From contig JAILQN010000214.1 of NCBI GenBank assembly GCA_024699005.1, positions 1-16,503 on the forward strand: DNA of 16,503 nucleotides. The letters are read 5' to 3'. This DNA is from Clostridia bacterium. GTDB lineage: Bacteria > Bacillota_A > Clostridia > Oscillospirales > Acutalibacteraceae. The notes below the pieces were generated by a model that worked only from the letters and a program-made list of their open reading frames with translations, had not been told where the DNA came from and searched no databases. The translations under genes and the position numbers were made by a program. Within the stretch, counting starts at the first letter, position 1; every line of letters starts with the position of its first letter. This document shows positions 1 through 7,617 of the stretch, in pieces.

Positions 1-1922
1 GTTCCGACGAGTTTGCGGTACCCGCGGCGGACTTTGTCGGCGTAAGAAAGATAACGTTTTTTATCATCGGGCTTCTTGAGTATATCCGCGATCTTCGCCA
101 TGACCTCCATGAGCCACACGATATAAGCGGTAGTCTCTTCCGGGTGTGGGGAGATGAAATCCGCGATCTCAAACGCCTTTACGTCCGCGGGTTCCGCCCA
201 TTCGCCGTAGCTCTGCCCGTAATTGGAGATATTCAGGCGGTCTTTCGGGCCCAGCCCGGTGGGTTTTGCGGTGAAATACGGTTTTCCGATGGTTTTTATC
301 TTGTATTCCGCGTAGCGCCTCATCTGAGCGTAATAACCGGACAGTATTTTTTCGTCGCCGTATCGCAGATACATCCTGTAGGGGATGAACACGCCGGCGT
401 CCGACCAGCCGGCGGAGCCGTCCATGGGGCTCATGTAAAAATCGACGCCTCCGGTGGGCACTATCTGGGTGAAGCAGCCGTTTCTGTGCTGCGCATCGCA
501 GATATCGTTCTCGTATTTGCGGGCGAAGGGCAGATAATTGAATAAATAACCCGCGGTGTCCGCGAATATCTGCGCGTCCCCCAGCCAGCCGTGCCGCTCA
601 CGGGTCGGACAGTCCGTGGGCAGGTCGAGAGAATTGTTTTTCGCGGACCAGCGCGTTGCGTCCGTGAATCTGTTGAGCAGTTCGTTCGAGGAACGGAAGG
701 ATCCGGTTTCCTCCATATCTGAATAGACGGCGATCGCGGTCACGTCCTCCGCTCTGATATCGGCGTCCGTGTCTATCTCCGCATACTGAAAACCGAATAC
801 CGCGAAAGTTGTTTTATATTCGTTCACGCCCTCTTTGCAGACGTATTCTGTTTTCTGCAGGGGGGTGGTCTTTTTGCCTTTGGAGAGCTGGATATTCTTC
901 TGGTAAAGTTCTCCGTCCTTCGTCAGTTCGCCGAACCGGAACGTGATCTTCTGCCCATCTTCCGCGTTTGCCTTGAAGGCAATATATCCCGCGATATTCT
1001 GACCGAAGTCAACGAGCTTTTTGCCGGACGGTGTGACGGCCATTTTGCCTTTAAAAGTCTCTTTTTCAGCCACGGGCACGTTGTCAGACGCGGTTGGAAC
1101 GACGTTATGGTCCGTCAGTTTCGCCCGGCCGGAATAAGAGGGAGTTTTGCGGGCGTCGTATATTTCGCCGTCCTTGTTGTCCGCAAAGCGGATAGGACCG
1201 TCGTTCGACCAGCGCCAGGTGCCGTCCGAGACGATCTTCGTCTTTTCGCCGTTTTCGTATTCTACCTCCAGCCGGGCGAGCAGCTTTGTCTCGGTCCCGT
1301 ACCGGTTCCTGAGTCCCCAGGCGCCGACTGAGCCGCGGTACCAGCCGTCTGCAAGCTCGGCGGTCAGGACGTTTTCTTTTTTCAGCAGCGCGGTTACGTC
1401 GTAAGTCTGATACTGCACGCGCTTTCTGTAATCAGTTACGCCGGGGGCGAAGGGGAAGGACACCCGCACGCCGTTTATTTTTGCGCTGTAAATTCCGCAG
1501 GCGGTCATATACAATCTTGCCCTTGCGACTTTGCCGTGAAGAGTGAATTCCTTCCTGAAGCAGTCGACGGGATACCGTATGTTTTTATCGACCTTATAAT
1601 CGCCGGTTATCCAGTCTGCCCGCCAGTCGGAGGCTTTGAGAAGACCCGCTTCGAAGAACGCCTCTTCCGACCAGTCGCCCTCGTTTCCGTTCTCGTCCCA
1701 GAGTTTTATCTTATAGTTTACTCTTTCTCCGGAAGAAAGCGCGAGGGGATAGGATGCGCGCATGGAGGAGGAGATGACCTTGCCGCTGTCCCAGTTTTCG
1801 CTGACTATACGGTAAGCGGTCTGCTTTACGCCGCCCTCGCAGTTCCAGAATATACGGGGATTCTCCACGTCGATCCCGATGGGGTTTATAAGGTATTCTG
1901 TTCTCAGGTTAATCGCTTTCAT
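1..1922 (-). CDS. GH78 alpha-L-rhamnosidase, C-terminus cut by the window edge
   Basis: Inverting glycosidase that releases terminal alpha-L-rhamnose, here probably from rhamnogalacturonan fragments. The frame is open from the ATG at 1922 to position 1 (640 codons) with no stop. The N-terminus matches the usual family opening (NPIGIDVENPRIFW, then KQTAYRIVSENWDSGKV and WDENGNEGDWSEEA, residues about 13-85). The family catalytic-domain signature DCPTRERHGWLGDAQ lies at residues 437-451, and the frame is still within the alpha/alpha barrel at the edge. No signal peptide is visible, so it should be cytoplasmic and act on imported oligosaccharides. A ribosome site AAAGGTG lies about 9 bases before the ATG. 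It follows the symporter gene with only a repeat-filled gap of about 107 bases and is probably co-transcribed with it. Family assignment is firm; exact substrate is inferred. Confidence 0.93.
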   Translation of the reverse strand, partial: MKAINLRTEYLINPIGIDVENPRIFWNCEGGVKQTAYRIVSENWDSGKVISSSMRASYPLALSSGERVNYKIKLWDENGNEGDWSEEAFFEAGLLKASDWRADWITGDYKVDKNIRYPVDCFRKEFTLHGKVARARLYMTACGIYSAKINGVRVSFPFAPGVTDYRKRVQYQTYDVTALLKKENVLTAELADGWYRGSVGAWGLRNRYGTETKLLARLEVEYENGEKTKIVSDGTWRWSNDGPIRFADNKDGEIYDARKTPSYSGRAKLTDHNVVPTASDNVPVAEKETFKGKMAVTPSGKKLVDFGQNIAGYIAFKANAEDGQKITFRFGELTKDGELYQKNIQLSKGKKTTPLQKTEYVCKEGVNEYKTTFAVFGFQYAEIDTDADIRAEDVTAIAVYSDMEETGSFRSSNELLNRFTDATRWSAKNNSLDLPTDCPTRERHGWLGDAQIFADTAGYLFNYLPFARKYENDICDAQHRNGCFTQIVPTGGVDFYMSPMDGSAGWSDAGVFIPYRMYLRYGDEKILSGYYAQMRRYAEYKIKTIGKPYFTAKPTGLGPKDRLNISNYGQSYGEWAEPADVKAFEIADFISPHPEETTAYIVWLMEVMAKIADILKKPDDKKRYLSYADKVRRGYRKLVG

Positions 1923-1949
1923 TTTTTCTCACACCTTTTTTTGTTTTAC

Positions 1950-2049
1950 AGCGAACAGCAAACAGCAATTATTTGCTATCTTCTATCCACTATGCACTAT
2001 CCACTATCCACTAACTGCACTATCCGCTATCAGCTGTCGGCTGCCTGCT
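1950..2049. repeat. Degenerate 7-bp tandem repeat array between symporter and GH78
   Basis: About 14 consecutive 7-bp units can be read on the plus strand. They drift from AGCRAAC (1950-1963) through ATCCACT (1985-2012, one ATGCACT) to ATCRGCT and GTCGGCT (2022-2042), with a single 9-bp unit at 2013-2021. The first units are the approximate reverse complement of the last ones, so the array can fold into an imperfect hairpin. Its right part (2030-2049) encodes the final residues of the symporter (EQAADS). It could act as a transcript spacer or weak attenuator; that is inference. Confidence 0.8.
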
Positions 2050-3580
2050 CATTCTCCTCATGCCTTGCTTTGATCTCCTCCTGCTCCGCGGGCAGATTCT
2101 TTTCAACTTTCAGGAAGAAAAGTATCGCGACCAGCGCCGCGCCGGTGAAGACCTCAAGTCCTACGAACGCGAAGGAGATCACCCATGAAACACTGTTCGG
2201 CTGCTGCATGGCGACTGTAATTATACCGTCGGCGGCGGGTTTCAGATCAGCCAGGGCGATCTGAGAGGTCCAGCCGTTCGAGGCGAGCTTGCCCGCGGCG
2301 TCCGCTACGGAGGTCGCCGTGATCGGCGCGATATAGCCCGCTTTCGCCAGCATCCAGTTGAACACGCCGGTCATTATGCCCACCATCGCCACTGCGATTA
2401 TGTTATAGATCGACATCGCCGCGCCGTCCATGCGCAGATCTTTTTTCCATTCGAGATGATCCAGGCAGTCCGCGAACAGCGCCATGAACACGTAGGCGCA
2501 GGGCAGTCCGCCGATATTCTTTATGAACTGACCGATAAGCACGATCACGAGATTATGGGAGAATATCCAGCAGATAAGGGAACCGGCCGCGTACAGGATA
2601 AAGCCGAACATGGTCACGTTGCGCTTGCCGAATTTCTTTGCCAGCGGCCACACGGCGAAGATGCCGATGCCCATGGGTATGCCGCCGATGACCGAGACCA
2701 GCATCTGCGTGATGCCGTCGTTATACGTGCCCAGCACGTAGTTGCAGTAGTAAACGAGTCCGAGATTCTTGAGAGTCACGCCTATCGTATAGATAAGAAA
2801 ATAGGCGTACATCAGTATCATGTATTTATCCGTGAAAAGTATTTTTATCTGTTTGCCGAAAGAGAGCTTGGTCTCTTCCCCGGCAGCTGCAGCCTCTTCG
2901 GTCACGCGCTCTTTTGTGAAGTAGTATTCAAGCAGCGTCAGGGGCAGAGCGAGGATCGAAAGGATGGTCATCAGCGTGATCCACTTGGATTTGTCCACGC
3001 CGATCATGGGCATGATGACCATGGGGAAAACCAGCGCCACAAGTATGCCGCTCATCATGATGGTGGTGATCTGATTGAACACCGACAGGCCGCCCCTTGC
3101 GGTGCCGTCGCGGGTGGACAGCGGCACCATCAGGTTGTGGCTCATATTGAAAATGGTCAGCGCGAAGGAATAGAACAGGTTATAGCTTATCATGACCCAC
3201 AGAGCCTTGATCGTATCGCTGCTCTCGGGCACGGTGAACAGCAGTATGCCCGTGACGGGCACAAGGAACGCCGAAAGCAGAAGCCACGGACGCGCCTTGC
3301 CCTCTTTTGTCTTCGTCCGGTCGATGACCTGCCCCATGATGACGTTGGTGATCGCGTCGATTATCTTGGAGACGATCGGGAACGCGGTCAGGAACACGCC
3401 GCCCCACAGGGGGGTCAGGTTCAGAACGTCGGTATAGTAGACGTTCAGATAGGTGGCGAGCACCGCGTTCAGGAGCAGCGCTCCGGCGGGCCCCAGCAGA
3501 TATCCGAGCCACTTTTCGCTCTTTGTTACGGTTTCGCTCTTAATGCGGCTTCTGAGAAGCGGACTGTCGAACATTTTCAT
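2030..3580 (-). CDS. GPH-family (MFS_2) sugar:cation symporter
   Basis: Predicted 516-residue inner-membrane protein of the glycoside-pentoside-hexuronide:cation symporter family (MelB/XylP/YicJ-like), importing sugars with Na+ or H+. The N-terminus [14 protein letters not shown] followed by [17 protein letters not shown], and the loop [25 protein letters not shown] (given here only as the [17 protein letters not shown] part plus KEGKARPW, about residues 75-100), are family hallmarks. About 12 hydrophobic segments follow, with a charged cytoplasmic tail. The ATG at 3580 is preceded by AGAGAGGA at a 7-base spacing. It lies 51 bases after the GH53-like gene and before GH78, so it probably imports galactan- or rhamnogalacturonan-derived oligosaccharides; the substrate is inferred. 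The last codons lie inside a 7-bp tandem repeat array. Confidence 0.92.
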   Translation of the reverse strand: MKMFDSPLLRSRIKSETVTKSEKWLGYLLGPAGALLLNAVLATYLNVYYTDVLNLTPLWGGVFLTAFPIVSKIIDAITNVIMGQVIDRTKTKEGKARPWLLLSAFLVPVTGILLFTVPESSDTIKALWVMISYNLFYSFALTIFNMSHNLMVPLSTRDGTARGGLSVFNQITTIMMSGILVALVFPMVIMPMIGVDKSKWITLMTILSILALPLTLLEYYFTKERVTEEAAAAGEETKLSFGKQIKILFTDKYMILMYAYFLIYTIGVTLKNLGLVYYCNYVLGTYNDGITQMLVSVIGGIPMGIGIFAVWPLAKKFGKRNVTMFGFILYAAGSLICWIFSHNLVIVLIGQFIKNIGGLPCAYVFMALFADCLDHLEWKKDLRMDGAAMSIYNIIAVAMVGIMTGVFNWMLAKAGYIAPITATSVADAAGKLASNGWTSQIALADLKPAADGIITVAMQQPNSVSWVISFAFVGLEVFTGAALVAILFFLKVEKNLPAEQEEIKARHEENEQAADS

Positions 3581-3631
3581 GGGATATTCCTCTCTTTCTC
3601 CCGTATGATGCTTTTGTGTTTTTTTATGGTT

Positions 3632-4960
3632 TTATCTGACGGTCAGCTCTGCATGATTCAGCAGTATTTCTTTTGCCGTTCCGGTTTTGTTTTCAAACTC
3701 AAACATGCTCATTCCGTACCAGCCTTCGTAGTCGGGCGCCCGGTAGCGGATCCCTGCAAGGGAGTGCGTTTTGCCCCAGGAGACAACGTCCGCGTACAGC
3801 TTCGCCTGTCCTTCCTGATCCATACCGTATCCGCGCATTTTCCTGTTCCAACCGGCGAACGCGCCTTCCATCTCGCCTGAGGGATATGAAAACTCGCCTA
3901 TGAACACGGGAAGCCCGCACTTTTTATATATGGCGTCAACGGTCTTTTTCAGCAGTATCTTTTTGCTGAGATATAAAGACGGCGCGCTGGGATAAAAGCT
4001 GATGCCGGCGACGTCCATTGCGTATCCGTTTTCTTTCATGCAGTTGAAGAACGCGGCGCAGCTTTTCGGCATGGCGACGACCGTCGCGATATGAGTGGAA
4101 AAAGTGACGCCGTATGAGTCGATGCCCAGTTTACCGTAAGCGGACAGGATGCCTTCTCTCACAGCCGCGTATGCTTTTGCGTCATATTGCCAGAGGTTCT
4201 TTTCCAGCCAGCGTACGCCGAAAGCCGGCAGGATATAGCGCATAAAGGACGGCAGTTTTTCCAGTTTCGGGTTTACTGCTGTTTTAAACCCGAGGCTGAT
4301 CCCCGCAAAGCCGAAATTGGCTTCGTTGCCCAGGTTCCAGTCATTTACTGTGCAGCCTGTTTCAAGGATGGCTTTACCTATGAATTCGCCGTAAGCGCGC
4401 AGCACGGCGCAGATCTCATCCAGAGAGAGCTCCGACCAGTCTTTGCCGTTCTGCAGCGCGAAGATCTCCGGATATTCGTCAAAACGGGGCGCCTGTTGGG
4501 TCTCCATGTCCATATACGTATAGGCGCACATGATTTCGGGATTGATGGGTATATCCAGTTCCGCCGCGATCCTGCAGAGTTCTATGCCCTGATCGAAAGT
4601 GTGCACGTTCGCGTTTGGATCGGGCTTGCCGTCCGTGACGTCTTCGTCTGTGACGCTGCGTTTCGTTGCGATACGGCAGTACATTTCCGTCGATCCGAGC
4701 TCCCTGTAGACGGACTGAAGCTCCTCCGGTGTGGAAGCCGTTTTGTCGCCGATCCTGAACGTGTAACCCTGTTCGAACTGCGGCAGCGAGAACGGACTCA
4801 GCTAGAGCGCCGTGCGGAAGTTTTCCGAGATGTCCCTCTCCGGAGCCGGATCGCCCCCGAAATATACGAACTGGCTCCATAACACGGATCAGAGGACAAT
4901 TACCAGTATCGCCGCGACGGAAGAAAGAATTATCTTTTTGCGGTTTTTTGTTTTTTTCAT
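3632..4960 (-). pseudogene. GH53-like endo-beta-1,4-galactanase with two in-frame stops
   Basis: One continuous frame of 442 codons runs from the ATG at 4960 (SD-like CAGG about 10 bases upstream) to the stop at 3632, but it contains TGA at codon 24 (4889-4891) and TAG at codon 53 (4802-4804). The start encodes a lysine-rich then hydrophobic segment (MKKTKNRKKIILSSVAAIL), a signal peptide or membrane anchor that the first stop interrupts. The rest resembles a clan-A TIM barrel of the GH53 type: WNLGNEANFG with the candidate acid/base Glu213, GISFYPS at about 320, and FIGEFSYPSG with the candidate nucleophile Glu356. The whole catalytic part is intact. A restart at the internal ATG (4684) would give 350 residues without the export segment and has only a poor ribosome site. 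GH53 is my best family; another clan-A family is possible. Confidence 0.75.
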
Positions 4961-4974
4961 GATGATATACCTGC

Positions 4975-5003
4975 TTGACAAAACTGTAACTATGCGTTAC
5001 AAT
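4975..5003 (+). promoter_or_regulatory. Sigma-A promoter of the TetR-family gene
   Basis: TTGACA (4975-4980), a 17-base spacer, then TACAAT (4998-5003). The expected start is near 5010, giving a leader of about 90 bases before the ATG at 5100. The spacer holds the palindrome at 4985-5001. Confidence 0.8.
4985..5001. promoter_or_regulatory. Candidate TetR-family operator, 17-bp palindrome
   Basis: TGTAACTATGCGTTACA: perfect 6-bp arms with a 5-bp spacer. It lies between the -35 and -10 of the rightward regulator promoter and at the expected start point of the leftward GH53-like promoter, so one bound dimer could control both. The neighbouring regulator is of the family that usually binds such short palindromes and represses itself. 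Binding is inferred. Confidence 0.65.
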
Positions 5004-5006
5004 CTT

Positions 5007-5035
5007 ATTATACAGACAAAGTGTCGGGTATGCAA
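5007..5035 (-). promoter_or_regulatory. Divergent sigma-A promoter of the GH53/symporter/GH78 run
   Basis: On the minus strand TTGCAT (5035-5030), 17-base spacer, TATAAT (5012-5007). Transcription should begin near 5000, inside or beside the palindrome at 4985-5001, and proceed into the GH53-like frame starting at 4960. One half of a second inverted repeat (5022-5029) lies in its spacer. Confidence 0.7.
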
Positions 5036-5071
5036 TCATCAGTTTTGATAATTTTGGCGGCAAACCCGACA
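5022..5071. repeat. Inverted repeat TGTCGGGT ... ACCCGACA in the regulatory region
   Basis: Perfect 8-bp arms at 5022-5029 and 5064-5071, with 34 bases between them. The left arm is in the spacer of the leftward promoter; both arms lie in the leader of the regulator transcript and could form a stem there. A third, partial copy (GTGTCGCG) occurs at 5085-5092 just before the regulator start. It could be a second operator pair or a leader hairpin; the sequence does not decide. Confidence 0.5.
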
Positions 5072-5099
5072 AAAAGGTATGAAAGTGTCGCGATAATGT

Positions 5100-5666
5100 A
5101 TGAACGTTAAAGACAATCAGAGGACAAGGCTCTCGAAAAAGCTGTTCCGGTCCGCGCTTCTGGAACTGCTGGAGGAAAAGAGCGGTATAGAAAAGATATC
5201 CGTACGCGAGCTGTGCGACAGGGCGGAGCTGAACCGGTCCACCTTTTACGCGCATTACGCCGAGCCGAGGGAAGTGCTTGACGAAGCGGAGGAGGAGATA
5301 CTTGCCGAGACCGCGGAGCATATCCGGAAGATCGGAGAACAGATGAAGGGCGGAGGAAAGGATTTTCTCGCGTCCTTCCTGCGCTATATCCGGGAAAACG
5401 ACAGATCTTTCCGCGTGCTGCTTGTCACGGCTGCGGATCCCGCGTTCAAAAGCCGCTTTACTCAGCTGGCGCTGCTGCAGTTATTTGAACATCTGCAGGT
5501 CACCATGGACGCGGAAAAACAGCAGTATATTTATTCATACCTGCTGAACGGCAGCCTCGGCGTGATCACACAGTGGATCCGTTCGGATTACGCCGTGTCG
5601 GTTTCCGTGATAGTGGAGCTGCTGTTCACTATGAACAGCTCGGCGATGAGCCCGGTTGTTGTCTGA
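5100..5666 (+). CDS. TetR/AcrR-family transcriptional regulator
   Basis: Protein of 188 residues, the normal size for this family. The N-terminal helix-turn-helix is clear: KKLFRSALLELLEEK, then ISVRELCDRAELNRSTFYAHY (shown here as SVRELCDRAEL plus NRSTFYAHY, about residues 34-55), followed by an alpha-helical ligand or dimerisation domain with the pattern of the TetR_C group (YLLNGSLGVITQWI near 145-160). It most likely represses itself and the divergent glycosidase/transport run through the palindrome at 4985-5001. The ribosome site is poor; AAAGG lies more than 20 bases upstream, and an ATG at 5096 opens only a 4-codon frame. Pectin-type loci are more often run by LacI, AraC or two-component regulators, so a TetR protein here is less usual. 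Confidence 0.9.
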   Translation: MNVKDNQRTRLSKKLFRSALLELLEEKSGIEKISVRELCDRAELNRSTFYAHYAEPREVLDEAEEEILAETAEHIRKIGEQMKGGGKDFLASFLRYIRENDRSFRVLLVTAADPAFKSRFTQLALLQLFEHLQVTMDAEKQQYIYSYLLNGSLGVITQWIRSDYAVSVSVIVELLFTMNSSAMSPVVV

Positions 5667-5677
5667 TTTAAGATTTT

Positions 5678-6088
5678 CAGGAGCTGTTGCATTTGGTGGG
5701 CTGTAAAAGAGTCCATACCTGTAGCACGGCAGACCCCTGCCGTTTTGAACAGAAACGCGGATATGCGGCGGATATGACGCCGTATATCCCGTTTTTGTTC
5801 AACCGGATATATTCGACATTCTTAAATTGAACACTTCGGGACGGGGTTGTGTTTACGTGCTTAATAAGACAACGAATAAAAACAGAATGGTCGAATAATT
5901 GTTACAGTGTAACATCGTCCACCCCGTCCGCATCAGCGTTCAAAACGGCAGGGGTCTGCCGTGCTACAGGAAGATCGCTTCCGTTCATCCCGAATATGAG
6001 ATCCTTTACTCAAAACAAAATACGGATTCTTGACGCAAAAAATCAAGAATCCGTAATCATTTTGGGTTTTATAATGCAACAACCCCTG
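5678..6088. mobile_element. MITE-like non-coding element with nested inverted repeats (411 bp)
   Basis: This covers almost the whole gap between the TetR gene and the acyltransferase, and I see no credible gene in it. The outer ends are an imperfect inverted repeat (CAGGAGCTGTTGCATT at 5678-5693; the reverse complement of 6073-6088 is CAGGGGTTGTTGCATT). Inside is a perfect 33-bp inverted repeat (5718-5750 and 5938-5970), each arm itself a hairpin around CGGCAGACCCCTGCCG. Further in is a 9-bp pair (GGACGGGGT at 5839-5847, complement at 5921-5929). The CTGTTGCA end resembles ends of several insertion-sequence families, so a deletion derivative mobilised in trans is likely. No target duplication was evident. 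Confidence 0.65.
6021..6055. terminator. Strong hairpin, likely bidirectional terminator
   Basis: A perfect 13-bp stem (6021-6033 with 6043-6055) around a 9-base A-rich loop. On the minus strand it is followed by TTTTGTTTT, a fair U-tract for transcripts leaving the acyltransferase gene; on the plus strand the downstream sequence (AATCATTTTGGG) is weaker. It sits within the right part of the palindromic element. Confidence 0.6.
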
Positions 6089-6102
6089 TACTTTTATATT
6101 TT

Positions 6103-7329
6103 TTATGAACTCGCTGTCTTTCGTCGCCGGAGGCGCAGATAAGCGTCTTTGACGAAGTTCTCTCCGTTTTTGATCAGAAGCGTCACGCCGTCGCCGTATA
6201 TCTTCCCGAAAAGACACGAAATTGAGATCGCCGTGATGAAAAACAGGATGTAACGTGTAAACGTATCGGCTGTTCCGAACATCTCCAGAAGATGCTTTTT
6301 GACTTCTATATGGAACAGATAAGCCCAGAAGCTGACAGATGCGAAGGCGTCGGTTATCCTGAGGGGATGGCGAAGGATCGTTCTGAACGTCGCTTGTTTC
6401 CGTTTTTGATGGCTGTTTGCGGCATCAAAAGCAAAAAGATAAAACAGTACGACAATAATATAGCAGGTGGGGAAAAAGTATTGATAAGTCCTGACGCTGA
6501 ATCTGCCCGGAGTCGTCATAAGGTAGAACCAGCTGTTAAAAAGAATGAATCCGATGAAGAGAGCAGCAGCGGCAACTTTGAGAACGGTTTTCCGGGTCTT
6601 GTTATCCGGTTTCTTCATTTCCGGCAGGATATATGCAAAAAGAAAACCGGAGAAATAAAGGTCGATATTGCCGAAAGGCGGCGTATAGACAAGGTAATAC
6701 CAGTTGAGCCGGGACTTCAGAGCTATGATCCTGTATGCGAAACCGGCGATCGCTATGAAAGCAAGGATCACCGCCGGAGCTTTGCGCAGGAGAAAGTTCC
6801 TCTGTGACGCCCCGCGAAGTTTCTTCATGAGCAATGCCGTAAGAGGGGTAAACATATACAGCCACATCAGAATGAAAATATACCATGTGTGCCCCATTCC
6901 GCTGTATCCGCCGCCTCCGTTGAAAGTAAACGTGAAAAGCCTGAGGATGAGTTTCCGGTTGCCTTTGAGACTCTGCGGGTGACTGATGAGCATCTCCGCA
7001 AGAACGAATATGACGGTCGGCAGCCACGTCTTCAGAAGCCTTTGTCTGTAATACCTGACTGTGCCGGATGCGTCCGGAGCGTATCTGCCGCATTCGAAAC
7101 TTTTGCCTGCCAGATAGCCGGAAAGAATAAAGAAAATCCATACTCCCGCCCATGCGCACGACCGGAAAAGGACCCCGAAAGGAAGCCGGGATATAAGAGC
7201 GTTGTTTTCAATCTGCTGCATATGCTGATTGAAAACCATTAAAGTCGCGACTGTTCTCAGAAAGTTGATCGCGTCGGGCGTCGCGTCCGCGCGGAGAAGC
7301 TTTCCCGAGTTTGCGGAATCGTTGATCAT
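6103..7329 (-). CDS. Membrane acyltransferase, family 3 (OafA/YrhL type)
   Basis: Integral membrane protein of 408 residues that probably transfers an acyl group, often acetyl, to a cell-surface glycan. Visible hallmarks are INFLRTVATLMVFNQHM near the N-terminus (the conserved His of acyltransferase 3), FFILSGYLAGKS, an RLLKTWLP arginine segment, and about 10 hydrophobic helices. It ends in a basic tail (RLRRRK). I chose the ATG at 7329 rather than a TTG at 7395: the TTG is part of a -35 element and the intervening region carries the -10, so translation should start downstream. GGAG lies 11 bases before the ATG. No neighbour shows its substrate; it is a single-gene unit ending at the palindromic element. 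Confidence 0.85.
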   Translation of the reverse strand: MINDSANSGKLLRADATPDAINFLRTVATLMVFNQHMQQIENNALISRLPFGVLFRSCAWAGVWIFFILSGYLAGKSFECGRYAPDASGTVRYYRQRLLKTWLPTVIFVLAEMLISHPQSLKGNRKLILRLFTFTFNGGGGYSGMGHTWYIFILMWLYMFTPLTALLMKKLRGASQRNFLLRKAPAVILAFIAIAGFAYRIIALKSRLNWYYLVYTPPFGNIDLYFSGFLFAYILPEMKKPDNKTRKTVLKVAAAALFIGFILFNSWFYLMTTPGRFSVRTYQYFFPTCYIIVVLFYLFAFDAANSHQKRKQATFRTILRHPLRITDAFASVSFWAYLFHIEVKKHLLEMFGTADTFTRYILFFITAISISCLFGKIYGDGVTLLIKNGENFVKDAYLRLRRRKTASS

Positions 7330-7366
7330 CTGTGCTCTTACTCCGGTGAGGATTGTTGTTTTTATA

Positions 7367-7395
7367 ACTATATCAGAAGTTTTCGGCTTTTTCAA
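7367..7395 (-). promoter_or_regulatory. Promoter of the acyltransferase gene
   Basis: On the minus strand TTGAAA (7395-7390), 17-base spacer, TATAGT (7372-7367), with TG one base before the -10 (extended -10). Transcription should begin near 7360, about 30 bases before the ATG at 7329. Confidence 0.7.
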
Positions 7396-7443
7396 CTGCT
7401 GTTCGGTTATCTGTTGTTTTTGAAAAAATTTTTGATATTTTAC

Positions 7444-7472
7444 TTGACAAAGCCGTATGATTATGCTATCAT
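7444..7472 (+). promoter_or_regulatory. Promoter of tRNA-Leu
   Basis: TTGACA (7444-7449), 17-base spacer, TATCAT (7467-7472) with an extended -10 TG at 7464-7465. The expected start near 7479 is a few bases before the mature tRNA 5' end. Confidence 0.8.
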
Positions 7473-7484
7473 CCCTTTTGCCGA

Positions 7485-7567
7485 GCGAGAGTGGCGGAAT
7501 TGGCAGACGCGCACGTTTGAGGGGCGTGTGGGTGACCGTACGGGTTCAAGTCCCGTCTCTCGCACCA
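7485..7567 (+). tRNA. tRNA-Leu (anticodon GAG)
   Basis: Acceptor stem GCGAGAG (7485-7491) pairs with CTCTCGC (7557-7563), and the ACCA end is encoded (7564-7567). The anticodon loop is TTGAGGG, with anticodon GAG reading CUC/CUU, between the stem arms CACGT and GCGTG. The extra arm (GGGTGACC region) is long, as expected for a class II leucine tRNA, and the T arm contains GGTTCAAGTCCC. Its own promoter lies just upstream and the terminator hairpin directly downstream. Confidence 0.96.
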
Positions 7568-7617
7568 GCAAAAAAACGTCTTTTGTCTGCAGACAAAAGA
7601 CGTTTTTTTGCTGGTGC
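7562..7617. terminator. tRNA terminator within a perfect 56-bp palindrome
   Basis: Perfect palindrome with 28-bp arms, no mismatch and no loop, centred between 7589 and 7590. The inner part is a GC-containing stem (GTCTTTTGTC and its complement) followed by seven T (7603-7609), a standard intrinsic terminator. The symmetry continues outward: the A-run before the stem matches the T-run after it, and the last bases of the tRNA including its CCA end are mirrored at 7611-7617. The A-tract on the other strand would make it bidirectional. Confidence 0.9.

Noticed and set aside
1950..2049. CRISPR array
   Set aside because: Units are 7 bp, contiguous and degenerate; there are no spacers and no cas genes. 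The same applies to the other three heptad arrays.
2456..3880. Long plus-strand frame of 474 codons
   Set aside because: It is antisense to the symporter, is very rich in His, Gln and Arg with no recognisable domain, and has no ribosome site; it is a composition shadow.
4802..4891. Stop-codon reassignment to explain the broken GH53-like gene
   Set aside because: Both TGA and TAG would have to be reassigned, yet TGA ends other genes here, including the ATGA overlap at 13794-13797; nonsense mutation is simpler.
4479..5321. Minus-strand frame of 280 codons spanning the TetR start and the GH53-like gene
   Set aside because: It crosses the divergent promoters and overlaps two better-supported genes; no domain is visible.
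7330..7395. TTG at 7395 as the acyltransferase start
   Set aside because: That TTG is part of a well-spaced -35 element with the -10 downstream of it; the ATG at 7329 is preceded by GGAG.
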